A DNA stretch of 64,000 nt from Winogradskyella tangerina. Lineage in GTDB: Bacteria > Bacteroidota > Bacteroidia > Flavobacteriales > Flavobacteriaceae. Positions 34,465-43,364 of the stretch are shown here, one piece after another. The DNA is taken from NCBI RefSeq assembly GCF_003260205.1, contig NZ_QERF01000007.1, positions 62,001 through 126,000 of the forward strand. The letters run 5' to 3'. The notes below the pieces were generated by a model. That model ran no database searches. It worked only from the letters and a program-made list of their open reading frames with translations, and was not told where the DNA came from. Position 1 is the first letter of the stretch; each line of letters begins with the position of its first letter. The translations under genes were made by a program, and so were the position numbers.

Positions 34465-35859
34465 TCACATGGGTATATAAGTAACCATCAAAGCCTGTAT
34501 TACAAACAAAACAATGAATGGAATAAACAAATAACCCACTACATCTCTCGCTTGTATTTTAATGCCTTTACCCATTACCGGAAAGACGATCAATAAGAAA
34601 AAGGGTTGTAATAAATTGCTTAAGCTTTCACCGTATGCCACAGACATAGAAGCTCGTGCAGTCATTGCAGTAACCTCACTCGACGGAAGGTTAGCACCTA
34701 TATCCTGAACCATATTAATAATGCTTGGGCCAATCACAGCAAATTCACCGCCAGCAGATGGAATCGCAAAGTTGATCACACCGCCAGTGAGGTAGGAAAT
34801 AAAAGCATAAGATTCAGGTGTGGCAATAGATACGAGTAAGTCGCTAATCTTTTCGCCCAAACCAGAGGCCATCATAATACCCATTATACCTGCATAAAAT
34901 GGATATTGAAACAATATACCTGATATATTGCTACTGGCACGTTTCATGGCAATGCTGTAGCGCATAGGCGTTATGTGTAAAAGCATTCCAACGATCTGGA
35001 AAATGAAGATCATGATGTTAAAATTGAGATCAAATCCTTTGGTAGTAAAATGATAGATAATGTATATCAATCCTAAAAGTGCAACTGTTATCTGAAGCCA
35101 ACCTGCGTTATTCAAAGCGTCAGATAATGCTTTAAATGGAAGCTTATAGGACATGGCTTCATCTTTTACTGAACCTTCTTCATCATCGAGTGAAGATTGT
35201 AGGTCTTTTAATTCTTTTCCGGCAAATGATTTCGGAATTAATGCCCAGATCAAAATGGGTGAGATCACTACAAATAAAATGATCATAGCCAAATTTAAGG
35301 TTGAACCAAGGCTATAACTTGTAGAAATGGTGTCATTCAATATCCCATTTTCAATTAAGAAGTTGTTTTCAGTATTCAGAAGTAAAGCGATAGAACTTGA
35401 AAGCCCACAAACCCATCCATTAAATGAAAAATAAACACAAGCAACTAAAAAAGGGTAGTGGATTCCTTTGATGCGCAGCGCTAGTTCCCGACCCAAAATA
35501 GCAGTAATGACGACCATTCCGAAACTTACCAAAGATAATAATGCACCCAAAGCAATAATGATCACATAAACCTGAACAGGTGTTTTTATCCATTTTGCAA
35601 TATGATCAATACCTTTCTTTACAGGCGAGGATTGAGCAATACAATACGCTGTAATAATGATCAAAACGATCTGCATTCCGAAAGATAAAAGATTCCAAAA
35701 GCCATTGTACCATCCTTCAAGTATCACTATCGGCTGGCTGTCAGTAATTGTTATTGCTAAAATACCAGTGAACAGTGTTAACAGTAGTGCGAAGACATAT
35801 GCACTGGGCATGTATTTAGTAAAACCGTCCGTAAATTTCTGACCGAGTTTTGTAATCAT
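34465..35859 (-). CDS. AtoE-family short-chain fatty acid transporter
   Basis: 464 residues with about 11-12 membrane spans. The AtoE family pattern is seen at the N-terminus (FTDGFTKYMPSAYVFALLLTLFTG), in GWYNGFWNLLSFGMQIVLIIITAYCIA, and in the conserved re-entrant-like stretch INFAIPSAGGEFAVIGPSI near residue 365. Homologues are thought to move butyrate or acetoacetate. No atoDAB genes are nearby. The gene is single, divergent from the DUF2911 gene across 168 nt. Confidence 0.9.
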   Translation of the reverse strand: MITKLGQKFTDGFTKYMPSAYVFALLLTLFTGILAITITDSQPIVILEGWYNGFWNLLSFGMQIVLIIITAYCIAQSSPVKKGIDHIAKWIKTPVQVYVIIIALGALLSLVSFGMVVITAILGRELALRIKGIHYPFLVACVYFSFNGWVCGLSSSIALLLNTENNFLIENGILNDTISTSYSLGSTLNLAMIILFVVISPILIWALIPKSFAGKELKDLQSSLDDEEGSVKDEAMSYKLPFKALSDALNNAGWLQITVALLGLIYIIYHFTTKGFDLNFNIMIFIFQIVGMLLHITPMRYSIAMKRASSNISGILFQYPFYAGIMGIMMASGLGEKISDLLVSIATPESYAFISYLTGGVINFAIPSAGGEFAVIGPSIINMVQDIGANLPSSEVTAMTARASMSVAYGESLSNLLQPFFLLIVFPVMGKGIKIQARDVVGYLFIPFIVLFVIQALMVTYIPM

Positions 35860-36027
35860 AGAAGCTTGGTTGGTATCACGAATATAAATGTTTTACTTCA
35901 ATTCATAATCGCTAATACGTACTCTTAAGAATACGTTAATTAACAGTCGGTACTATTTCTTTAACAAGTCCCTAACAGCATTGCTTTTAAAATCCGTCTA
36001 ATTTGGTGGTACTACTAATCAAAACTT

Positions 36028-37122
36028 ATGAAAATGAGAGCAACAATTACGTCTCTAGTAATAGGCTTATTACTATGCGTTTCATTTACCGCAAACGCCC
36101 AGCTCAATACTCCACGTGGTAGCCAGATGGCTTCCGTTATGCAACGTGTAGGAACCACAGACATTACCATTACTTATTCTAGACCAAGTGTTAATGGTCG
36201 CGAAATTTGGGGAAAACTTGTACCATATGGTTTAAATAATCTTGGCTTCGGAACGTCTGAAGCTGCACCTTGGCGTGCTGGTGCTAACGAGAATACCACT
36301 ATTACATTTACTCATGATGCAAAGGTAGAAGGTAAAGCTATTGCAGCAGGAACTTATGGTTTGCATATCAATGTGAAAGATGCTGAAAATGCGACTATCA
36401 TACTTTCCACAGACAAAGATGCCTGGGGCAGTTATTTCTATGATCCAGCAAATGATGCTTTGAAAGCAGATGTAAAATTAAAAGACATTGACCATATTGA
36501 ATTATTGACTTATGATTTTGAAGAAGTCGGTAAGAATTCAACAACCGCTTCCTTAAAGTGGGAGAAAAAAGCAATTCCTTTTAAAATTGAAGTGGATGTC
36601 ACTTCCATAGTAATGGAAGACATCAGAGCTCAGTTCAAAGGCCAGAAAGGCTTTACGCGACAAAATTGGGAACAGGCCGCGAATTTCGCTTTAAATAATG
36701 GCGGTGATCTCGATGAAGCTTTAGAATGGATAAATGCTGCGCTAGAAGGTAATTTCTTCAGTGAGAAAACAGTAAATGGTTTAGCAACTAAAGCTCAGAT
36801 ACTTCAGAAGAAAGGCGATATGGAAGGCTTTGGAAGCGCCATGGATGAAGCTTCAACATTGGCAAATCCAGGGCAATTAAATCGTATGGGCAATTATATG
36901 GTAAGCATTAAGGACTATGACCGCGCTTTGAAATATTACAACATGAATTTAAAAAGTGATCCAGATAATGCCACATGGCATAACAGCATAGCAGGAGCTT
37001 ATAAGGCTAAAGGTGATGATAAAAAAGCCATTAAGCATTATAAAAAGGCACTTGCTTCCAATCCTTCGGATAATGACAAAGCAACCTCAGAAAAGAACTT
37101 GAAAGAGTTGGGTGCTTTGTAA
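36028..37122 (+). CDS. DUF2911 and TPR-repeat exported protein
   Basis: 364 residues with a signal peptide (ending ANAQ). The DUF2911 domain occupies ~25-195 (LNTPRGSQMASVMQRVGTTDITITYSRPSVNGREIWG, VPYGLNNLGFGTSEAAPWRAGANENTTITF). The C-terminal part (~205-360) has tetratricopeptide repeats, for instance KDYDRALKYYNMNLKSDPDN and GDDKKAIKHYKKALASNPSD. This is a common Bacteroidota secreted protein of unknown role. A strong terminator follows. Confidence 0.9.
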   Translation: MKMRATITSLVIGLLLCVSFTANAQLNTPRGSQMASVMQRVGTTDITITYSRPSVNGREIWGKLVPYGLNNLGFGTSEAAPWRAGANENTTITFTHDAKVEGKAIAAGTYGLHINVKDAENATIILSTDKDAWGSYFYDPANDALKADVKLKDIDHIELLTYDFEEVGKNSTTASLKWEKKAIPFKIEVDVTSIVMEDIRAQFKGQKGFTRQNWEQAANFALNNGGDLDEALEWINAALEGNFFSEKTVNGLATKAQILQKKGDMEGFGSAMDEASTLANPGQLNRMGNYMVSIKDYDRALKYYNMNLKSDPDNATWHNSIAGAYKAKGDDKKAIKHYKKALASNPSDNDKATSEKNLKELGAL

Positions 37123-37159
37123 AGTATTCATCAGCAAAACACGTTTGGTTATGTTTTGG

Positions 37160-37194
37160 AGGTCTGGTTGTTGTTGGTGCCAGACCTTTTTTTT
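37160..37194. terminator. Terminator between DUF2911 gene and recG
   Basis: AGGTCTGG (37160-37167) pairs with CCAGACCT (37180-37187) around a 12-nt loop. Eight T residues follow (37187-37194). It serves the DUF2911 gene and lies 17 nt before the convergent recG stop. Confidence 0.8.
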
Positions 37195-37210
37195 GATAGC
37201 AAAGAGCAAA

Positions 37211-39751
37211 TTAACTAATATAATTCCAGATATTTCGATACTTGCTCATCTGTCGATAGGTATTTAATATGACTTTGTGTTCAGGTAATCCTAAACTCGG
37301 ATCTAGTTTTAATACGGATTTCGCATAATAACGCGCCTGCTCTAAAATATCTTTGTCCTTTACAATATCGGCAATTCTTAGGTTGAGCACGCCACTTTGT
37401 TGAGTACCCATTACATCTCCAGGACCACGAAGTCTTAAGTCGACTTCCGCAATTTCAAAGCCGTCACTAGAGCATACCATGGTTTCTAGTCTGGTTTTGC
37501 TATCGTTACTCAGTTTATGGCTGGTCATTAAAATGCAATAACTCTGTTCAGCACCACGACCAACACGTCCGCGTAATTGGTGTAATTGAGATAAGCCGAA
37601 ACGTTCTGCACTTTCAATTACCATCACAGATGCATTAGGTACATTTACACCTACCTCGATTACAGTGGTGGCCACCATGATGTTTGTTTTGCCCTCTGCG
37701 AAACGTTGCATTTCATAATCTTTATCCGCTGCTTTCATTTTACCATGAACTATGGAAATTTGATATTCCGGAGCAGGAAATTCTCGTGCAATACTTTCAT
37801 AACCATCCATAAGATCTTTATAATCCATTTTTTCGCTTTCCTGAATTAAAGGATATACGACATAGATCTGTCGACCTTTTGCAATTTCATCTCTCATAAA
37901 TCGGAAAACCTTTAAGCGATTATTGTCATAGCGATGAACCGTTTTGATAGGTTTACGTCCGGCTGGTAATTCATCAATTACTGAAATATCTAGGTCACCA
38001 TAAACAGACATTGCCAAGGTTCTTGGAATAGGTGTTGCAGTCATAACCAAGATGTGAGGGGGGATATAAGCCCCTCCAACCTCCCCAGAAGGGAGGCTTT
38101 TTAATTTATTTTCAATAGTATTCAATACAGCGTCAATATTTCCAATTACTTCTTCATTTGTAAACCGAATAACATTAAAGCCAAGTTCAGAAAGAATTAA
38201 AGTTCTAATTTCATCAACTTCTTTTTGCTCCTTTGAATTGTGATAGCCTCCATCAACCTCAATGACCAAATTCTTTTCTAGATTCACAAAATCAACAATA
38301 AACTCATCGATGATGTGTTGTCGCCTAAACTTAAACCCAATTTTTTTTGCACGCAGGGATTCCCATAAAATACCTTCGGCTTCGGTACTGTTCTTTTTGT
38401 TTTCTTGTTGAAGCTCTTTCATTAATTTATAAGTCGAAGGGCGAGCTGTTTTATACTTTTGAAGTATTGACTTTACATTCCCCTTTTGGGGGAACTGAAG
38501 GGGGCTTCCTTTCTTCCAAAGTTTCGATCTTTGAGCAACTCCAAAACGATGTTGTTCATCAATTATGGCGAGCCCTAAATTCTTGAATTTCACCTTGTCC
38601 TCGAGTAGGGCATGAGTACCAATGAGGATCTGTAAATTGCCATTTTCGAGATTTTCATGAATTTTTTTTCGTTCTGAAGTTTTACTTGAACCAGTTAATA
38701 TAGAAATACTGATATTCAATTTATTACATAATTCAAGTAAGCCATTATAGTGTTGGACTGACAAAATTTCAGTTGGGGCCATTAAGCAACATTGAAAACC
38801 GTTGTCAAGTCCTATGAGCATTGACATGAAGGCTACTATGGTCTTTCCAGAACCTACATCGCCTTGTAAAAGTCGATTCATCTGTGCGTTGCTGCCAAGA
38901 TCGGCTCTAATTTCTTTCAAAACACGTTTCTGAGCATTCGTTAATTCAAAGGGTAAATGGTCTTTGTAAAACGTGTTGAAATAGTCTCCGACATTGTCGA
39001 ATGTAAACCCTTTAATTTTTGATTTATGAATTAAATTTTTCAGAATTAATTGCAATTGTATGTAAAATAATTCTTCAAATTTCAGTCGAAATTGAGCTCT
39101 TGAAAGAAAACTTTGATTCTTTGGAAAATGAATATTAAAAAGCGCATCGGACTTTGAAATTAACTTCAATTCTCCTCGGATTGATTCCGATAGGGTTTCA
39201 ACAAATTGTCCCTTGGTTTCTAGAAACAATTGTTGCATGATTTTAGCAATCACCCGATTGGTAATTCCTTTATTTGATAATTTTTCAGTTGAAGGATAGA
39301 TGGCTTGCATCGCTGTACGAAGTTGTTTTTCGTGCTCAGATTGCAATTCCATCTCTGGATGTGGCATACTAAACTTACCATTAAACCAATTGGTTTTTCC
39401 GAAGATCACATAAGGCTGGTCGATTTTTAAGCTCTCTCTGATCCATTTCTGACCCCTAAACCACACAAGTTCCATAACGCCAGTATCATCTCTAAAATCA
39501 GCAACAAGCCGCTTACCACGTTTTTGCGCAACCTCACGAATATTGGTTATGGTACCAATAACTTGAACCTCCGCGTTATTACGCTCTAATTGACTGATCT
39601 TGTAATATTTTGTGCGATCTATATAGCGGTTAGGAAATAGATTGATGAGGTCTTGATAAGTGTGGATGCCCAACTCTGAACGCAGCAGATCTGCACGGTT
39701 GGGACCAACGCCTTTCAAATAATCTATAGGAGTCTGTAAGTTTGCACTCAT
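37211..39751 (-). CDS. recG: ATP-dependent DNA helicase RecG with inserted DUF559 nuclease-like domain
   Basis: 846 residues, against ~700 for usual RecG. The wedge/OB domain (~50-160), Walker A GDVGSGKT (297-304), motif II DEQH (398-401), motif III TATPIPRT (571-578), and motifs V and VI (TTVIEVGVNVP, QLHQLRGRVGRG) are all present in one open frame. Between KLWKK (414) and IPPHILVM (563) lies an extra ~147 residues with DUF559 character: TEAEGILWESLR, FKFRRQHII, FIVDFV (D487), LVIEVDGGYH (E498, D500, H504) and LGFNVIRFTNEEV. Removing it leaves ~698 residues, the normal RecG length. RecG reverses stalled forks and branches Holliday junctions. Whether the insert is tolerated passively or adds nuclease activity is open. 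Confidence 0.95.
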   Translation of the reverse strand: MSANLQTPIDYLKGVGPNRADLLRSELGIHTYQDLINLFPNRYIDRTKYYKISQLERNNAEVQVIGTITNIREVAQKRGKRLVADFRDDTGVMELVWFRGQKWIRESLKIDQPYVIFGKTNWFNGKFSMPHPEMELQSEHEKQLRTAMQAIYPSTEKLSNKGITNRVIAKIMQQLFLETKGQFVETLSESIRGELKLISKSDALFNIHFPKNQSFLSRAQFRLKFEELFYIQLQLILKNLIHKSKIKGFTFDNVGDYFNTFYKDHLPFELTNAQKRVLKEIRADLGSNAQMNRLLQGDVGSGKTIVAFMSMLIGLDNGFQCCLMAPTEILSVQHYNGLLELCNKLNISISILTGSSKTSERKKIHENLENGNLQILIGTHALLEDKVKFKNLGLAIIDEQHRFGVAQRSKLWKKGSPLQFPQKGNVKSILQKYKTARPSTYKLMKELQQENKKNSTEAEGILWESLRAKKIGFKFRRQHIIDEFIVDFVNLEKNLVIEVDGGYHNSKEQKEVDEIRTLILSELGFNVIRFTNEEVIGNIDAVLNTIENKLKSLPSGEVGGAYIPPHILVMTATPIPRTLAMSVYGDLDISVIDELPAGRKPIKTVHRYDNNRLKVFRFMRDEIAKGRQIYVVYPLIQESEKMDYKDLMDGYESIAREFPAPEYQISIVHGKMKAADKDYEMQRFAEGKTNIMVATTVIEVGVNVPNASVMVIESAERFGLSQLHQLRGRVGRGAEQSYCILMTSHKLSNDSKTRLETMVCSSDGFEIAEVDLRLRGPGDVMGTQQSGVLNLRIADIVKDKDILEQARYYAKSVLKLDPSLGLPEHKVILNTYRQMSKYRNIWNYIS
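38068..38507 (-). mobile_element. In-frame DUF559 nuclease element inside recG
   Basis: About 440 bp interrupt the recG frame without breaking it. The ends are inverted: AAGCCCC at 38068-38074 and GGGGCTT at 38501-38507. Each end also holds a GC-rich hairpin just inside (CCTCCC-CAGAA-GGGAGG at 38080-38096; CCCC-TTTT-GGGG at 38480-38491), in a gene that is otherwise AT-rich. The inside encodes a complete DUF559-type domain of the kind I know as free-standing small proteins in Bacteroidota. No intein splice motifs (Cys or Ser at the N-edge, His-Asn at the C-edge) are seen, so the element is presumably kept in the mature protein. Exact edges are uncertain by a few bases. Confidence 0.75.
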
Positions 39752-39796
39752 AAAGCGAATTTACTAATTCCTTTGAAAAAGAGGTCTTCTACATTT

Positions 39797-39884
39797 TGTC
39801 ATTTTGAGCTGTCAGACTGAGCTTCATATAGTCACAGCGAAGAATTTCAATTCTTTTTGGATTCATGCCTATGCAGGAATGACA
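39797..39884. repeat. 88-bp intergenic inverted-repeat element upstream of recG
   Basis: The stretch starts TGTCATT (39797-39803) and ends AATGACA (39878-39884), a perfect 7-nt terminal inversion. The interior (TTTGAGCTGTCAGACTGAGC, TTCATGCCTATGCAGGAATG) resembles the short intergenic repeats I associate with Flavobacteriaceae. It lies in the 175-nt gap between recG and the M1 peptidase gene. A related fragment (CATATTGAGCGAAG) lies at 6454-6467. Confidence 0.5.
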
Positions 39885-39926
39885 TAAAAATGCTATTTTG
39901 GCGTTATTCTTGCTCAGAATTGAATC

Positions 39927-41891
39927 ATGAAGAAACTTTTAACCTTATTATGTTTTATTCAGCTGTGTATTGCACATGGTCAGCAGACTGAATATGTGGA
40001 TTTTGAAAGAATTGAGGCCGTAATAAAGATTCAACCAGATTCGTCAAAAGTAGAAGGTTTGGTTGAAATTGAATTCAACATTTTGAAAGATGTAGATTCA
40101 ATTTTTATCGATGCTAAAAACATGAATTTTAAGTTTGAAGTTTTTGATCATGATAGTATTAGTTATAGTTATGATGGTCAGAAATTATGGTTGTTAAGTC
40201 GCTTTAGAGCTGGTAAGAATCACAGAGTTTCTTTTAGATATAATTGTATACCAAAAAAAGCATTATATATTTTGACAAAGAATGACGAGTGGAATATCTG
40301 GACCCAAGGTCAAGGAAAGTACACAAGTAATTGGTTGCCTAGTATCGATGATGTAAATGACAAAATTGAATTTGATTTAACGATTAGCGCCAAACATGGA
40401 TATGAGGTTGTCTCTAACGGAATTAAAACATCTCAATTGCCGGTTAATGATCAGGATATGAAATTGGTTCAATTCGATATGAATAAGCCCATGCCTAGCT
40501 ACCTCGTTGCACTTGCTATTGGTAAATACAATAAAAAAACTGAGACGTCCAAAAGTGGCATTCCTCTTGAATATTATTACTATCCGGAAGATTCTTTAAA
40601 GGTTGAACCTACCTATCGCTACTCGAAACAAATGTTCGATTTTCTTGAGGAAGAAATAGGATTCGCTTACCCATGGCAAAACTATAAACAAGTTCCGGTA
40701 CATGATTTTCTCTATGCAGGTATGGAGAATACGAGTTGTACGATCTTCTCTGATGCTTTTATGGTTGATGACATTGGATTTAACGATAAAAACTATATTA
40801 ATATTAATGCTCATGAGTTAGCACATCAATGGTTTGGAAATTTAGTTACAGCAACTTCAGGAGAGCACCATTGGTTGCAAGAAGGATTTGCAACTTACTA
40901 TTCGTATTTGGCTGAGCGTGATATTTTTGGTGAAAACCACTACTATTATAAGCTTTATGAGTCAGCTGTGAATCTAGGTAGGCAAGATATTGATGGAGCT
41001 GGCACATCACTTTTAAATCCGAAATCTAGTAGTCTCACATTCTATGAGCGTGGCGCGTGGGTGCTTCATGCTTTGCGCACTTTGGTTGGTGATGACGTAT
41101 TTAAAGAGGCGGTTAAAAACTACCTTGAGAAGCACCAATTTGGAAACGTGGAAACGTCCGATTTTATAAGTGAAGTTGAAAAACTTCATGACAAATCACT
41201 TTCACTTTTTGTTGATGTATGGATAAAGAACAAAGACTTTCCGGTAGATGCAGCTTTCGGACTCCTAAAAGAACAATCTACCTTTATTAATGAATATTTA
41301 ATGGTGGATTGCCAGGTGAAATCGTCTAAATGCAATGAATACCTAAAGTATTATGTTTCTGATGAAGCCAAAATAAAAGTAATCTCACATGCGCCTGAAT
41401 TAGTCACATCTGATACTTTTAAGCATGGGCTAAAAGTGAGGCAAGCTATTTCGCAGTACGTCACGCAAATCCCTTCAAACTTGAAGGCAGACTACGAAAC
41501 CTTACTTGATGATAAGTCTTATATCACAGTTGAAAATGCTTTATATAATCTATGGTCTAGCTTTCCAGAGGAACGTGCTAAATACTTGTCTAAAACCAGA
41601 AATATCGTCGGTTTTCACGATAAAAATGTGCGCATATTATGGATTGTGCTTAATCTAAGCACGCCTTTCTATCAGGCGGATAATAAACAAGAATTATTTA
41701 ATGAACTGGTTGGTTATACGTTCGAATATCATAACGCCGAACTCAGAATGAGAGCGTTTCAGTATTTAGATCTTATGAAATCATGCAACCAAACGTGTAA
41801 GGCTAATCTCCAAAATGCCAAATCGCATCATAATTGGAGGTTGGTGAAGTTCGCTAAACAACTATCTGAAAAACTCGAAAACAAACGATAA
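39927..41891 (+). CDS. M1 family zinc aminopeptidase
   Basis: 654 residues with a signal peptide (ending AHGQ). The N-terminal beta domain (EAVIKIQPDSSKVEGLVEIEFN) is typical of M1. GMEN is at 265-268 and the zinc site is HELAH (296-300) with the third ligand E319, the HExxH-18-E pattern. A catalytic Tyr is expected in FYERGAWVLHALR. The last ~180 residues are helical. It should be a periplasmic aminopeptidase acting on peptide N-termini. Its stop overlaps the patatin start (ATAATG). Confidence 0.93.
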   Translation: MKKLLTLLCFIQLCIAHGQQTEYVDFERIEAVIKIQPDSSKVEGLVEIEFNILKDVDSIFIDAKNMNFKFEVFDHDSISYSYDGQKLWLLSRFRAGKNHRVSFRYNCIPKKALYILTKNDEWNIWTQGQGKYTSNWLPSIDDVNDKIEFDLTISAKHGYEVVSNGIKTSQLPVNDQDMKLVQFDMNKPMPSYLVALAIGKYNKKTETSKSGIPLEYYYYPEDSLKVEPTYRYSKQMFDFLEEEIGFAYPWQNYKQVPVHDFLYAGMENTSCTIFSDAFMVDDIGFNDKNYININAHELAHQWFGNLVTATSGEHHWLQEGFATYYSYLAERDIFGENHYYYKLYESAVNLGRQDIDGAGTSLLNPKSSSLTFYERGAWVLHALRTLVGDDVFKEAVKNYLEKHQFGNVETSDFISEVEKLHDKSLSLFVDVWIKNKDFPVDAAFGLLKEQSTFINEYLMVDCQVKSSKCNEYLKYYVSDEAKIKVISHAPELVTSDTFKHGLKVRQAISQYVTQIPSNLKADYETLLDDKSYITVENALYNLWSSFPEERAKYLSKTRNIVGFHDKNVRILWIVLNLSTPFYQADNKQELFNELVGYTFEYHNAELRMRAFQYLDLMKSCNQTCKANLQNAKSHHNWRLVKFAKQLSEKLENKR

Positions 41892-42775
41892 TGCGTGCAT
41901 TAGTCATATCTGGTGGTGGAAGTAAAGGCTCATTTGCAGGAGGTGTTGCTCAATATTTGATTGAGCGCGAAGGTAGAGAATACGACATGTTTTTAGGAAC
42001 CTCTACCGGTAGTCTATTGGTGCCTCATCTGGCAGCTAATGATATTCCGAAGCTCTATGATATCTTCACTAATGTACAGCAGAAGGATATTTTTAGCGTA
42101 AGTCCCTTTGTGCAGCGCAAAAAGGGTGATCGTGAGTATGTGTCGATTGATTTTGTGAATTCTCTTTGGCAGTTTATTAAAATGAAGCGCACCTTTGGAG
42201 AAAGCAAAGCGCTTAAGCGAAATATTAGAAAGAACTTTACGCGAGAAGAATTTCAGAAGATCAAAGCCACCAAACACGATGTGGTTGTTACCGTGTCTAA
42301 CCTGTCGATGAATCGGGTAGAGTACAAGTCGATAAAGGATTGTACCTATGAGGAATTTTGTGATTGGATCTGGATTTCCTGTAACTACATTCCTTTTATG
42401 TCTTTAGCTAAGGTGGATGGTTATGAATACGCTGATGGCGGCTTAGGCTGTGTGATTCCTATAAGAGAAGCCATACTACGTGGTGCTACTGAAGTAGACG
42501 CCATAGTGCTCGAAGCCGAAAATATGGGAAAACAGCGTGTCTTAGGAAAAAATCCTTTTTCGCTAATGATGAATTTATTCGGGCATCTACTCGATCAGGT
42601 AGAGCGCAACGATATAGTTATCGGTAAGTTGGCGGCAAAGAATAACAACGTAAAATTGAATTTATACTATACGCCAGTTAGCCTCACAGAAAACTCTTTG
42701 ATCTTTAGTAAACGACTCATGGAAAAATGGTGGCAACAAGGTTATGATTATGCCCAAGAGAAACACGATAAATAG
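41891..42775 (+). CDS. Patatin-like phospholipase family protein
   Basis: 294 residues. The oxyanion loop SGGGSKGSF lies near the N-terminus (7-15), the nucleophile is S38 in GTSTG, and the catalytic dyad Asp is D182 in YADGGLG. This is a complete Ser-Asp dyad of the patatin class, with lipid acyl hydrolase activity expected. It has no signal peptide, so it acts in the cytoplasm or on the inner membrane. It is translationally coupled to the M1 peptidase gene (1-nt overlap), a pairing whose reason is not obvious. Confidence 0.92.
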   Translation: MRALVISGGGSKGSFAGGVAQYLIEREGREYDMFLGTSTGSLLVPHLAANDIPKLYDIFTNVQQKDIFSVSPFVQRKKGDREYVSIDFVNSLWQFIKMKRTFGESKALKRNIRKNFTREEFQKIKATKHDVVVTVSNLSMNRVEYKSIKDCTYEEFCDWIWISCNYIPFMSLAKVDGYEYADGGLGCVIPIREAILRGATEVDAIVLEAENMGKQRVLGKNPFSLMMNLFGHLLDQVERNDIVIGKLAAKNNNVKLNLYYTPVSLTENSLIFSKRLMEKWWQQGYDYAQEKHDK

Positions 42776-42838
42776 TTTCTAGTTATCAGTCGCCGTATTT
42801 TATAATTTGTGTTTAATGAAAAATTTGTGACATTCAAA

Positions 42839-43357
42839 TTACCACAATTCACCAACTTCTTGTTTGATAAAAGATAAAGCAGCATTACTTGGTGCGGGCT
42901 TGTCGATGAGTTCCGTTAAAACGACTTCACGTAGCTTATTTGCAGTGTCTGTTTTTTCATTCATGTTAGCCTTTCTAATCAATTGGATTGTGGCATTTTT
43001 TGCGGCAATTATAATGTTCCAACATTGGTCGCTCACATAAATTTGCTGGGATAAATTATGCTCGAATTCTTGTTCAATTGTTGCTACAAGTAAATTTTCA
43101 TAATCTTCTTTATTTGAGGAAGTTGGGTGTATTCTGGTTAATAATTTTGCTGGAGCAATTCGTTCTAAAAAAAGCGACATGCGTTCGTAGGCTTGAAGAC
43201 GTATAGGGAAGGCTTCTTTTTGTAAGTCTTTTGCGATTAAAAAATTACGTCTTTTACTTTCATTATCGACGTGTTCTCTGAAAAATAAATAGGCGATGGC
43301 TCCAGTAACTAAAGCTGGAATGGTATACATTAATAGATCGATGAGTTGTTGTTCCAT
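42839..43357 (-). CDS. Single-span membrane protein of unknown function
   Basis: 172 residues: an N-terminal membrane helix (~8-26, LMYTIPALVTGAIAYLFF) followed by a helical cytoplasmic region (KDLQKEAFPIRLQAYERMSLFLERIAP, EFEHNLSQQIYVSDQCWNIIIAAKNATIQLI). It looks like a family conserved in Bacteroidota, but I cannot name a function. It starts 7 nt after the glutamate-synthase-like gene, so it is likely the last gene of that operon. Confidence 0.7.
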   Translation of the reverse strand: MEQQLIDLLMYTIPALVTGAIAYLFFREHVDNESKRRNFLIAKDLQKEAFPIRLQAYERMSLFLERIAPAKLLTRIHPTSSNKEDYENLLVATIEQEFEHNLSQQIYVSDQCWNIIIAAKNATIQLIRKANMNEKTDTANKLREVVLTELIDKPAPSNAALSFIKQEVGELW

Positions 43358-43364
43358 AAGTAAT

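Noticed and set aside
37211..39751. Intein in RecG
   Set aside because: The insert lacks N-terminal Cys/Ser and C-terminal His-Asn splice residues and has no Hint-fold blocks; its content is a DUF559 nuclease-like domain only.
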